From CAVZLD01 sp964522605 (GTDB lineage Bacteria; Planctomycetota; Planctomycetia; Pirellulales; Pirellulaceae), in contig CAZFWV010000002.1 in assembly GCA_964522605.1 (NCBI GenBank), positions 1 to 64,000 on the forward strand: a stretch of DNA of 64,000 nt, read 5' to 3'. Positions 38,772-48,231 of the stretch are shown here, piece by piece. The position numbers and the translations under genes were made by a program. The notes below the pieces were generated by a model, which was not told where the DNA came from, ran no database searches, and saw only the letters and a list, made by a program, of their open reading frames with translations. Numbering within the stretch: the stretch's first letter is position 1; every line of letters begins with the position of its first letter.

Positions 38772-41700
38772 CTAACGCGGGACCGGATATGTGCCGCTGA
38801 TTCGGTCGGGGATGCCGCGATCGGCGAGCGACAGCGACCATGCGACCAAGGCGATGACTGGGATGATCGCCAAGCCGATCGCCCAACCGGCCCCCAGCCC
38901 AATCGACATCAATAACACCAGAAACACTGGCAGAAGTACGCACGGCGACCAGATGACCAGGCTCCGCCAGAGCGTCCGCAGCCGGGATGCTCTAGTGCCG
39001 TCGCTGGTCACGACGGCGATTCCGAACACGTAGGACAGCAGGCCACCGCGAAACAGCAATGCGCAGATGACGCTGGGTACCGCGAGCCAGATCACCAGGT
39101 TGCTCACGGCCATCATGACGACGAACAACACCATCTGGCCCGACTCCATCGGGAAGCCGGGCAGCCCCGGTGGCAATTCGTCGAGAAACGGCTGCAGTCG
39201 GGCGGTTGCCTCGGCGAGTTCTTCGGGGGAAGGATCGGGATGCGCGGCCGCGGCCTGCTCGGCAATCTCCCGCAGCTTCCCGGTCAGGATATCTCCCGAT
39301 TGGTAGGAGGACCGGCGGACCGATGGGCCCCACGGGTTGAAGCTCGTTTCACCATAGCGGCTGGCCACGTAGAGCTCCAGGTCGCGCCGCTGTTGCTCCT
39401 CGGCCTCGTCCACAGCGCCGTCGGCGCGCTCGAGCTCCACCATCTTCAAAAGGCATTGGTACACGATCGCGGCGTCAGGGTTCTCGACGGCCCATCTTTG
39501 AGTTAGGTGCATCCCGAAGGCCATGATCCCTAGAAGCGGGATCAACGGCGCAACACAGACGGCCAGCAGTCCCAGGCGCCTCCCGCGGCTGACTGCCGCC
39601 GTTCGGTTCAGCAGTGGCTTCAGACGGTGGGCGGCCTCTTCGGGTTCTTTGATCCTCGGAAGCTCATCGACGATCGGTCGAGCGTGCAGTGGAAGAGGTG
39701 CGGTGACAGAACGCTGGCAAGTCTTTCCTGGTTCGATTGGGCGTCCCTCCAGCGCGGCGATGGCTACACAATTGAGAAAAGTCCCCGTCGATGCCTTGTC
39801 GTCGCCGGCCAGCTTGTGCATTTCGCGCCACGGGCCTTGTTGATCGATGTCCGGTGTCGGGAAGTCGAGCAGCTTGGCGCGGCCTTCCAGAGTAATCCAC
39901 ACGCGATCCAGTGCCAGCACGTGGGGGAGTGACCTGTTCTTGGCACCCGCGGCCAACTCTTCGGCTACGTCGACCAACCAGAAGCGGACGGACTGCCACG
40001 GCTGCGGCTGTTTCAGCAGGTGGACCAGGGGACTGCCCGACGGCGCTTCGTAGGCGTCCCAACACTCGCCCGGCGCTCGTCTGCCGGCCAGCCAGCGAAG
40101 GCGTCCCGGGCGCGCAAGATCGCGCACGTCGGATGTGACAGAGGGTGTGCCGTCGGGCAACCTACGGATCCAGACCTTGCGCAACAGTCGCCAGTCGTAG
40201 CCCAACAGCAATTCGGCGCCGTCTGCCTTGTCCAGGATACGCAGTACGTGATAGGGCCCGACCATTGGCGTTGCCTTGGTCTCTTCCGGCGACTCGTGCT
40301 CGCGGGGCAGCACCGGCCGCGACCGGTAGACCGACTTCAGCACCACCCGCGTGTTGCTTACGAGGTCCTGCAATCCCGCGTATCCGTTACGCCGCCGGGC
40401 CGTGGAAAACATCAGCGCCAGAAGCGCAAACCAGGAGTAGGCAATCACCTGCAAGAGCCACATCGAGGGCTTCGGGGCGACGCCGGCTCCAATCAGCACC
40501 GCATAGGTCAGACCCACCGTTTGCGGGATCAAGACATAGACCGTTGCGCGGGCCAAGGCCCTCGGAAGGCCGGGCGCGTTACGCTTTGCGTTCACCACGC
40601 GGACTCCGCAGATCGCTTTGCCCACCGAAGCGCCCCACAGGCCCTCCGGTACCGCGAAGTAAAGAACGTATAGGAAGGCCATGATCGCCATCAGCGCATT
40701 GTGGCCGGGTGATCCGTAATAGTCGGTATCGGACATGCGTTCGAAGTTGCCGAACCATGCCCACATCAGGCAAGCTGCCGCTGGAGAAAAGAGGCTGTAG
40801 TCGACAATCCCCGCTCCCAGACGCAATCCCAAAGCCGCCGGGGTGGGAGCCGCAGAGCCGTGGGGGGCCAACGCCTGGCGTAACTCGTCGTACGTGCGAA
40901 AGCGGGCCGCCGGCTGTTTGTGAAGACAGCGCAACACCGCCCGAACCAGTCCCTCTGGAATCCCGGGACGCAGCTCGGCTGGCGAGCGGGGCGGTTGCTC
41001 CAAGACCGTGGCAATCAGCCGAACGAGGTTGTCCGCCTGATAAGGCATCTGGGCGGTGAGCAGGTAGTAGAGCGTGACTCCCACCGCATAAATGTCACTG
41101 CGCACGTCCAGCTCGTCGCCCCGGAGCTGCTCGGGCGAGGCGAAGGCAGGCGTGCCGAGGAAGGTCCCGCCGGTGGTCAAGTTCGACTCGCTGCGAAGTG
41201 ACGTGGAGATCGACAGACCGAAGTCGCCCACTTTGACCGTACCGTCCCGGTCAACGAAGCAGTTGGCCGCTTTGACGTCACGGTGCAACACGCCCCCGGC
41301 CTCAGCCGCCTCGAGGCCGTCGATCACCTGAAGAATGACGTCGACCGCTTCGCCCACCGGCAGAGGCCCTTCCCGGAGGACGCGTTCCTCCAGGGTTCCG
41401 CCGGGCACGAGCTCCATCACAATGACCGGCACGCCCGCGATCTCTTCCGTGCCGAAGACGTAGACGCTGTTCGGATGGTTCACCGAGGCGGCCAGTCGTC
41501 CCTCGCGCAAGAATCGCTGTTTCGCCTCCGGTGAGTCGAGACGGTGAGCGAGCACCTTGAGCGCCACGCGGCGCCCGCTCTCCAGATGATCCGCCTCGTA
41601 GACGGCTCCCATTCCACCCGAACCCAAACGTCGGACGATCCGATAGCCGCCAAATAGCTGGCCCGGAGTGAGCGCGAGCTGGCCCTCTTCGTCGACCGTG

Positions 41701-41882
41701 AGTGATCGGTCGGTTCCCGGGCCGTACGATGTGGTTGGGGAGACGCCCTCAGCACCCGGGCTGCACGGCTCCCGCGACTGGCTCTGAAGCCCGACCCTCA
41801 GCAGGCATTCGGGGCAGAGCCCTGACGGAGCATCGGCCGGAAGCTCCTCTCCGCATTGTCCGCAACGACGTTCCTCGGCCAT
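38772..41882 (-). CDS. Ser/Thr protein kinase with RDD and pseudokinase domains
   Basis: A 1036-residue membrane kinase. It starts with a zinc-ribbon-like motif (C7, C10, C23, C26), then a complete Hanks-type kinase (GSGGMGAVYEA, K109, HRDVKAANC 200-208, DFG 220-222, ASPEQ). Residues about 350-520 form an RDD membrane domain. The next 170 residues retain kinase-like strands but no catalytic residues, so they look like a pseudokinase. A second RDD-like membrane block ends the protein. It lies just downstream of the ECF sigma factor gene, the usual planctomycete arrangement in which the kinase and sigma factor work together. Confidence 0.88.
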   Translation of the reverse strand: MAEERRCGQCGEELPADAPSGLCPECLLRVGLQSQSREPCSPGAEGVSPTTSYGPGTDRSLTVDEEGQLALTPGQLFGGYRIVRRLGSGGMGAVYEADHLESGRRVALKVLAHRLDSPEAKQRFLREGRLAASVNHPNSVYVFGTEEIAGVPVIVMELVPGGTLEERVLREGPLPVGEAVDVILQVIDGLEAAEAGGVLHRDVKAANCFVDRDGTVKVGDFGLSISTSLRSESNLTTGGTFLGTPAFASPEQLRGDELDVRSDIYAVGVTLYYLLTAQMPYQADNLVRLIATVLEQPPRSPAELRPGIPEGLVRAVLRCLHKQPAARFRTYDELRQALAPHGSAAPTPAALGLRLGAGIVDYSLFSPAAACLMWAWFGNFERMSDTDYYGSPGHNALMAIMAFLYVLYFAVPEGLWGASVGKAICGVRVVNAKRNAPGLPRALARATVYVLIPQTVGLTYAVLIGAGVAPKPSMWLLQVIAYSWFALLALMFSTARRRNGYAGLQDLVSNTRVVLKSVYRSRPVLPREHESPEETKATPMVGPYHVLRILDKADGAELLLGYDWRLLRKVWIRRLPDGTPSVTSDVRDLARPGRLRWLAGRRAPGECWDAYEAPSGSPLVHLLKQPQPWQSVRFWLVDVAEELAAGAKNRSLPHVLALDRVWITLEGRAKLLDFPTPDIDQQGPWREMHKLAGDDKASTGTFLNCVAIAALEGRPIEPGKTCQRSVTAPLPLHARPIVDELPRIKEPEEAAHRLKPLLNRTAAVSRGRRLGLLAVCVAPLIPLLGIMAFGMHLTQRWAVENPDAAIVYQCLLKMVELERADGAVDEAEEQQRRDLELYVASRYGETSFNPWGPSVRRSSYQSGDILTGKLREIAEQAAAAHPDPSPEELAEATARLQPFLDELPPGLPGFPMESGQMVLFVVMMAVSNLVIWLAVPSVICALLFRGGLLSYVFGIAVVTSDGTRASRLRTLWRSLVIWSPCVLLPVFLVLLMSIGLGAGWAIGLAIIPVIALVAWSLSLADRGIPDRISGTYPVPR

Positions 41883-42073
41883 TGGACTTTCCCCAATTGT
41901 ACGCTAGGACGACACGCCCCTGACCAGGAATTGGCACTCTTGCTGTGCGGAGATCTTAGAGAAAGATCATTCACTCCGCCTTCCGTTCCATCTGTTTTGA
42001 CGCGGAATCTGGTCCATCTTCAGCGCGCCCATGGCCGTCTCTACCGCTATACAGACGAAAAATTCCCGGAAGG

Positions 42074-42847
42074 TTACAGGCTGGTGTCCGTTTTTTGGGA
42101 ACTGACGGCCGCGAACAGCTCACGCAGCTCGTCGTCGATCTCGGCCGGATCGGCGACCGTCTGGGCGATCTCCTCCTTGAGAATCTCACGGTATCGCCGC
42201 CGGAGCCGATGGACGGCGACCTTCACCGCTCCCTCCTTCATTCCCAAGGCTTCGGCCACCTCGCGGTAGGGGCGCGACTGGCGCCCGGCGGTGAGAAACT
42301 CCTTCAGACCGGTAAACATTTCGGCCTTTCCGACCCGAATGTTTTCCTCCTCCAGCCGCTGGACCACGCGATCCAGCAGGGTCAGCGCCCAACGCCGCTG
42401 ATAGAGCCGCTCGGGGGTGGAGGAGGTTGCCGGCTCGAGGTGGTAGCGGTGCTCCGCGTCGCGGAAGTCGAGTGAGAAGGGAATGCGGCCGCCTCCCCGT
42501 TTTTTCGCTCTCGCCCGCTCGCGTTGGTGTCCCAGATAGTGCTTGAGGGCGGCCAGCAGGAACGAACGGAACTTGCCGCGCCGGTCGTCGACGTCCTTGA
42601 GGAAATCCTTCTCCAGAAGCTGTGCGAAGAAGTCCTGGGTCAGGTCCTGGGCGTCGTGAGAAGAATACCCCGAACCCCGCAGGTACGCGTAAAGCGGAAA
42701 CCAATACGTCTCGCACAAAGCGGCCAGAGCACGTTCCGAGTGGGGCGACTTGCCGTTTCGCGCCGAGAGCACGACGCTCCAGTGCGTCGTGGTGAACCAT
42801 CGACGCTCAGCGGCTGCGGTCGGTTGTTTCTCTGGCGATTCCGACAT
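42074..42847 (-). CDS. ECF-family RNA polymerase sigma factor
   Basis: A 257-residue sigma factor. The ATG at 42847 (MSESPEK) is chosen because the product then starts at the family's usual point, with GGGGTAGG upstream; the open frame continues back to 43108. Sigma2 is seen in DAQDLTQDFFAQLLEK and sigma4 in YREVAEALGMKEGAVKVAVHRLRRRYRE. No anti-sigma factor is adjacent; in planctomycetes such sigma factors commonly pair with an Hanks-type kinase, as here. A promoter it uses could not be identified. Confidence 0.88.
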   Translation of the reverse strand: MSESPEKQPTAAAERRWFTTTHWSVVLSARNGKSPHSERALAALCETYWFPLYAYLRGSGYSSHDAQDLTQDFFAQLLEKDFLKDVDDRRGKFRSFLLAALKHYLGHQRERARAKKRGGGRIPFSLDFRDAEHRYHLEPATSSTPERLYQRRWALTLLDRVVQRLEEENIRVGKAEMFTGLKEFLTAGRQSRPYREVAEALGMKEGAVKVAVHRLRRRYREILKEEIAQTVADPAEIDDELRELFAAVSSQKTDTSL

Positions 42848-43404
42848 GCTGATGAAGCCTACCCCGATAAGATCCGGCGTTGTGACCATGAGTATTCTAT
42901 CGGACAAAAACCCGAGCAGTGCAGAGGTCGAAAGGACTGCTACAGTCCTGGTTGATCGCCAATTCGCAGAAGTTGGACAAACGTCAGCGGCTTCGCGCCA
43001 TCCGCACTCATGCCGAGGGGGCCGACAACCGAAGGACGAGGCGGTGGTGTGAATGCGGCATTCTTCCGCGGCTCTTCGTGCTGCATTTGGCTCGATGGTC
43101 CCGCTCACCGCCGATTGAGTCTGAATTCCTATCTCTTCTGTAGAGATTTGAATACTCCATCAGTCGTCTAGCAATTGAAGGCTGGTCCGGCTCTTTACGA
43201 TTTGAGACGATCGACTGCCAACGATCGTTCTCATCTCCAGCGTCGTTTGATGAGTTCGCACTCACCAAGCAACCACAGTCAACAGTTTCTCACTTCCCAA
43301 TTGGCGTTTGGCCGGTTAAAACGGCGTCGCGAAAACCTTGTCCCTCGGCTTTGCGGTCGACGGCAAGTTTTCATCTGGTCCGAAGGGTGACGGGAGCGAC
43401 AAAT
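42848..43404. other. Divergent region between sigma factor and CotH protein
   Basis: No gene is visible. The 556 bases must contain both the sigma-factor promoter and that of the large CotH/dockerin gene. A weak inverted pair ACGATCG / CGATCGT at about 43204-43226 is the only local symmetry noticed. Confidence 0.5.
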
Positions 43405-46400
43405 ATGTTCGGGAAGAAACTGTTTGTAGCACACGCGCGCCGACGACGTCAGAGTCGCGGTGGACGAGATTCAGTCAGACGGCTCGAAGTCGAGTGCTTG
43501 GAAGCCCGGTGCGTACTGAACGCAACCGTCTTCATCACGGAATTTGCGGCGGACGGACGAGCGAGCATCCCAGACGGGCAAGGTGATCATAACGATTGGA
43601 TCGAGATTCACAATTCCGGTGCCGAGGTTGCCAACCTCGAGGGCTGGTATCTGACCGACGACGCACTTGACCTTCGCAAGTGGCGTTTCCCCGCCGTTGA
43701 ATTGCCACCCAAAGGCTACTTGGTTGTGTTTGCTTCGGGCAAAGACCAGGCAACGAGTGCAACCTCCTTGCACACGAACTTCAAGCTTTCAGACGATGGC
43801 GAATATCTTGCCTTGATTCACCCCGATGGCGTTACCGTTCAATCCGAGTTCAGCCCGACCTATCCGGCTCAATTATCTGGCGCTTCGTTTGGCCTGGCAC
43901 AGCAGGAGTTGTCCGAGACACTGGTTGCGCAGAGTAGCAGTTATCGATACTACGTTCCGCCGCCCGAGGCGACCGTCGATCGAACAACGGATTGGGCGGG
44001 CGCCGAATTCGACGATTCTGAGTGGAGCGAAGGTCAGGGGGCGCTGGGCTTCGATCAGACGGGAACCCTTTTGAATTTGATCGAGACAGACATCGGATCT
44101 GTCATGTGGGAGAAGAGCTCCACCGCCTACTTGCGCACGTACTTCGAGGTTCCTTCGCTGACGGATTGGGCTTGGATCCGGTTTCAACTTCGATATGACG
44201 CGGGCTACATCATTTACGTAAATGGCGAGCGGGTGGCCTCAGAAAATGCCAATTCTCTGCCCACGAGTCGTTCTCGCGCTGTGAAGGAACGACTGGATCC
44301 GCCAGAATCCATTCAAACGCTCCTCTTCAGAGTGGATGAACTGCCACTGAGAGAAGGGCAAAATGTCTTGGCGGTTCACGGAATGAATTCGGTGCGAAGC
44401 GAGGAAGATTTTTTGATTGAGTTTGAGGTGAGCGCGGTCCGTCCGGGAGCTATCACGCTTGATGATGCAGGGTCTTTCTTCTATCCGCCGTCGCCAGGGT
44501 ATGTCAATGGCGTGAACGGTGTGGAAGGACAGGTGGCGGAAGTGCAGGCGAGTGTGCCGCGCGGTTTCTATAACGCACCGCAACAGCTCGAACTGACCAC
44601 CGCAACACCGGGTGCCACGATCGTGTACACCACCGACGGAACTTTGCCGACGCTGCATAACGGCATTGCCACCGCTTCCAATTCGGAAGAGCTGACACCC
44701 CGGGTAACGATCGACGTGGCATCCACAACGACCCTGCGAGTTGCCGCGTTCAGGTCCGATTTGGTTCCGACGCCGGCTGTGACTTATACCTATATCTTTC
44801 TGTCCGATGTTCTCACGCAGTCGGCTGATGGCGCACCAGCACCCGGTTGGCCAAACTTCAATGTCAACGGTCAGAAGTTCGACTATGGGATGGATCCTGA
44901 CGTCGTAAACGATCCCGAGTATGGACCTCAGTTGCTCGAAGCACTGATGGATCTACCATCCATTTCTCTGGTGACCGAGCCCCAGCATCTCTTCGATTCG
45001 GCAACAGGGATTTACGTGAATGCCGATACGGCGCGTGCCGACGAATCGCTCTGGGAACGGCCCGCATCGATCGAACTTATTCATCCGGATGGGCAGGAGG
45101 GTTTTCAGATCGACGCCGGATTGCGCATTCGCGGCGGCTACAGCCGTAACGATGCGAATCCAAAACATGCCTTTCGCGTGCTCTTTCGATCGATGTACGG
45201 TGCCGCGGAGCTTGAGTATCCCCTGTTTGGCGAAGAAGGGGCCGACACACTTGAGAAAATCGACCTGCGTACGTCACAGGTGCCTTCCTGGAGTTTTTGT
45301 ATTCCGCAACATCTCCCGTATTGTGTTGAGCATACGATGGTCCGCGACGTATTCGCCCGCGATACGCAACGCGACATGGGGCAGCCGTACACGAGGAGCC
45401 GCTACTACCATCTTTATCTCAACGGCCAGTACTGGGGACTCTATCAATCTCAGGAGCGTGCCGACGGAGCTCACGGGGAAAGGTATCTCGGCGGCGACGA
45501 GGATGACTACGACGTCATCAAGGTGGAATCTCAGCAATATGATGCGGTGGCAACGCACGGCACATTGACTGCCTGGCGTGACTTGTGGGACGCGGCAAAA
45601 GCGGGTTTCACGGACAATGCAGATTACTATCGTGTACAGGGCCTGAACCCCGATGGTTCGCCCAACCCCGATCTTCCCGTCTTGCTCGATGTGGATAATC
45701 TGATTGACTACGTCCTGACCATCTACTACACCGGCGATTTGGACGCTGCCATCAGCTGGTTTGGCGATAACCTAATGCCAAACAACTGGTTTGGCATTCG
45801 CAACCGGAACGCCCGCGAAGGATTTCAGTTCTTTGCACATGATGCCGAATGGGGTTTGTTCGATGTGAACGAAAATCGCTTGGGCCCCTGGCCCGCCGGC
45901 GATCAGTTTGTGGACAGCAATCCGCAATGGCTTCATCAGCAGTTGGTTGCCAACGAGGAGTACCGTCTGCGGTTTGCCGATCGGGTGCAGCGGCATCTGT
46001 TTCATGGCGGTGCGTTGAGTCCCGAGTCCGCTCTGGCACGGGTTCAGGCACGCATCGACCAAATTGACAAAGCGATTATCGCCGAATCCGCTCGGTGGGG
46101 TGACGCTTCCGGAACGACATTGCATACGAAGCAGCACTGGCTGACTGCTCTGCGGCATATCACCGACGTCTACATCCCGCAACGCCGCGAGATTCTGATT
46201 GAACAATTGCGCAACGCCCAACTCGCTGGCCCCCTCAGTGGGACAGCACCTTTGGTCATGCCCGGCGAAGCACCGGCGCTGATTCCTCACGGCGGAGTGT
46301 TTGACCAAAGTCGGGAACTGCAGATGGTCGCAGAAGGAGACATCGTCTTCACCGTGGATGGTACGGATCCACGTGAACACGCGCCGGTAGTCGAGTGGAC

Positions 46401-47844
46401 TCCTGTCGTCGGAGCGAACTCGGAGCTGCAGTACTACGTGCCCACGGATGCCGCCCTACAGGATCGTTGGTCTGCGGTCGACTTGGACAGTACTTCGTGG
46501 AACACCGCCACCGGCGGCATCGGATTTGGCAATCTGCCGGCTGGACCGGGCGACGTGGTGTTTCAGGATGTGGAGCAAGAGATGAGGAGCATTAACTCGA
46601 GTGTCTACGTCCGAATTCCGTTTGAGCTTCCTGTGGCGATGACCACGGATACCATCCGACTGAGAGTCGCAGTTGACGACGGATTTGTGGCTTTCCTGAA
46701 CGGCGTCCGGATTACCGAGGACAAGGCGCCGGAGCAACTGGCGTGGAATTCACGGGCGACGCAGCCCGCATCGAGCGTGAACATTACTTTCGATCGCGTA
46801 CTTGGCGAACACACTGACGTGCTGCGTCCAGGCGAAAATGTCTTGGCGATTCAGGGACTGAACCGGACTCCGAGCAGCACCGATTTTCTCCTAGCACCCG
46901 AACTCTTTGTGGGCAAGGTGGTTCACCCGGGAACATCGGCTTCGGCCACTCTTTACACTGAACCGATCACTCTCTACGACACGACTCAGATCCAGGCACG
47001 AGCCTATCAGCAGGGCCAATGGAGTGCGCTGAGTGAGGCAGAATACGTCGGACCGCCGCTCCCGGTGCGAATTGACGAAATCATGTATCATCCGTCTAGC
47101 CTCACGGCGGCCGAGCACGCGGCGGGTTTTCTTGACGATAACGATTTCGAATATGTCGAATTGTTGAATCTCTCGGATGTTTCGACGGTCAACCTGGCCG
47201 GAGTTACTTTGAATGACGCATTGGATTACGTCTTTCCTGAAGTGTTTCTCGGCCCTGGCGAACGCGCCGTTGTGGTACGAAATCAGGCGGCATTTGAATA
47301 CCGCTACGGAACCGATCTTCGTGTCGTGGGAGAGTATGGTTTTGAGGACGGCGGCAATAAACTGAGCAACGAAGGCGAAAGCCTCGAACTGCGCGATCGT
47401 TTCGGCGTACTGCTGCACCGGATCGTGTACGACGATCGTTGGTTTCCCCAGACCGACGGCGTCGGCGCCTCCTTGCAGGCGATCGATGCACGTTCCTTTA
47501 CGCCGCTTCACGAATCCACAGCCAGTGACTGGCGGCCCTCTGCATCCCTGGCCGGAACTCCCGGACGACCGCCACGTCTGGTGGGCGATGTCAACGCGGA
47601 TGGCTTATTCGACACGAGTGATCTCGTGCAATTGCTCATTCACGGCGAATATGAGGACGGAATCCTGGGGAATTCGACGTTCGATGAAGGAGATTGGAAT
47701 GGGGACGGTGAATTCGACGTAGCCGACCTCGTACTCGCCCTCCAGTTGGGACACTACGAGAAACCAGCCGTTGCTCGAGAACCGGTTCGAGCGGCGGGCG
47801 TCGTGGACCGTATCTTCGCAGTGAATCAGACTCCGCACACGTAG
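43405..47844 (+). CDS. Giant secreted CotH/lamin-tail/dockerin protein
   Basis: A 1479-residue exported protein. ATG 43405 follows GGGAG; the N terminus is basic and contains LEARCVLNA (residues 32-40), a LEPR-XLL-type planctomycete secretion tag. Then come a lamin-tail domain (about 41-160), a chitobiase-C-like beta domain (GATIVYTTDGTLP), a CotH domain (about 515-850, LPSISLVTEPQHLF to GLYQSQE), a second chitobiase-C-like part (GDIVFTVDGTDP), a second lamin-tail domain (about 1220-1360) and a dockerin-like EF-hand pair (DVNADGLFDTSD, DWNGDGEFDVAD) at the end. Bacterial CotH proteins can be protein kinases; activity here is untested. Confidence 0.88.
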   Translation: MFGKKLFVAHARRRRQSRGGRDSVRRLEVECLEARCVLNATVFITEFAADGRASIPDGQGDHNDWIEIHNSGAEVANLEGWYLTDDALDLRKWRFPAVELPPKGYLVVFASGKDQATSATSLHTNFKLSDDGEYLALIHPDGVTVQSEFSPTYPAQLSGASFGLAQQELSETLVAQSSSYRYYVPPPEATVDRTTDWAGAEFDDSEWSEGQGALGFDQTGTLLNLIETDIGSVMWEKSSTAYLRTYFEVPSLTDWAWIRFQLRYDAGYIIYVNGERVASENANSLPTSRSRAVKERLDPPESIQTLLFRVDELPLREGQNVLAVHGMNSVRSEEDFLIEFEVSAVRPGAITLDDAGSFFYPPSPGYVNGVNGVEGQVAEVQASVPRGFYNAPQQLELTTATPGATIVYTTDGTLPTLHNGIATASNSEELTPRVTIDVASTTTLRVAAFRSDLVPTPAVTYTYIFLSDVLTQSADGAPAPGWPNFNVNGQKFDYGMDPDVVNDPEYGPQLLEALMDLPSISLVTEPQHLFDSATGIYVNADTARADESLWERPASIELIHPDGQEGFQIDAGLRIRGGYSRNDANPKHAFRVLFRSMYGAAELEYPLFGEEGADTLEKIDLRTSQVPSWSFCIPQHLPYCVEHTMVRDVFARDTQRDMGQPYTRSRYYHLYLNGQYWGLYQSQERADGAHGERYLGGDEDDYDVIKVESQQYDAVATHGTLTAWRDLWDAAKAGFTDNADYYRVQGLNPDGSPNPDLPVLLDVDNLIDYVLTIYYTGDLDAAISWFGDNLMPNNWFGIRNRNAREGFQFFAHDAEWGLFDVNENRLGPWPAGDQFVDSNPQWLHQQLVANEEYRLRFADRVQRHLFHGGALSPESALARVQARIDQIDKAIIAESARWGDASGTTLHTKQHWLTALRHITDVYIPQRREILIEQLRNAQLAGPLSGTAPLVMPGEAPALIPHGGVFDQSRELQMVAEGDIVFTVDGTDPREHAPVVEWTPVVGANSELQYYVPTDAALQDRWSAVDLDSTSWNTATGGIGFGNLPAGPGDVVFQDVEQEMRSINSSVYVRIPFELPVAMTTDTIRLRVAVDDGFVAFLNGVRITEDKAPEQLAWNSRATQPASSVNITFDRVLGEHTDVLRPGENVLAIQGLNRTPSSTDFLLAPELFVGKVVHPGTSASATLYTEPITLYDTTQIQARAYQQGQWSALSEAEYVGPPLPVRIDEIMYHPSSLTAAEHAAGFLDDNDFEYVELLNLSDVSTVNLAGVTLNDALDYVFPEVFLGPGERAVVVRNQAAFEYRYGTDLRVVGEYGFEDGGNKLSNEGESLELRDRFGVLLHRIVYDDRWFPQTDGVGASLQAIDARSFTPLHESTASDWRPSASLAGTPGRPPRLVGDVNADGLFDTSDLVQLLIHGEYEDGILGNSTFDEGDWNGDGEFDVADLVLALQLGHYEKPAVAREPVRAAGVVDRIFAVNQTPHT

Positions 47845-48231
47845 AGAACCTGGTGTGAGTTCGACGGTCGCCTTGGCCGTCGCCAGCTACCCGTCATCCG
47901 CAAAAACTTGCGCTGACAAACTCTCTCGTCGCGCGGCAGGTCGTGGCCGTCGTCATCTTCGCAATTGATTCTCAGTGCGAGCCACGCTGCGTGAGGATGT
48001 CGTTCATCAAACGTGAAAATGGCAAAAATGGCCACACTCCCAGGAGCATCTTTCGGGGCATGCCGCTATACTCGAAAAGCGCACGTCTCATGTTCGATCC
48101 GGGCATCGGACCGCATGAGCCGATGCGAGGAAATACGTTGCGAACGCCATGAATGCAGAATCCGGTAGCGCATGCCATTACATCGCAATTGTCGCAGATT
48201 GCTGAAGTGTTTTTGCTCGGTGTTGGAACAG
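47845..48231. other. Intergenic stretch before transglutaminase-like paralogue 2
   Basis: No gene was recognised. Just after the stop codon CGACGG and CCGTCG form a short hairpin at about 47862. The first in-frame ATG of the downstream gene that fits a signal peptide is 48232. Confidence 0.5.
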
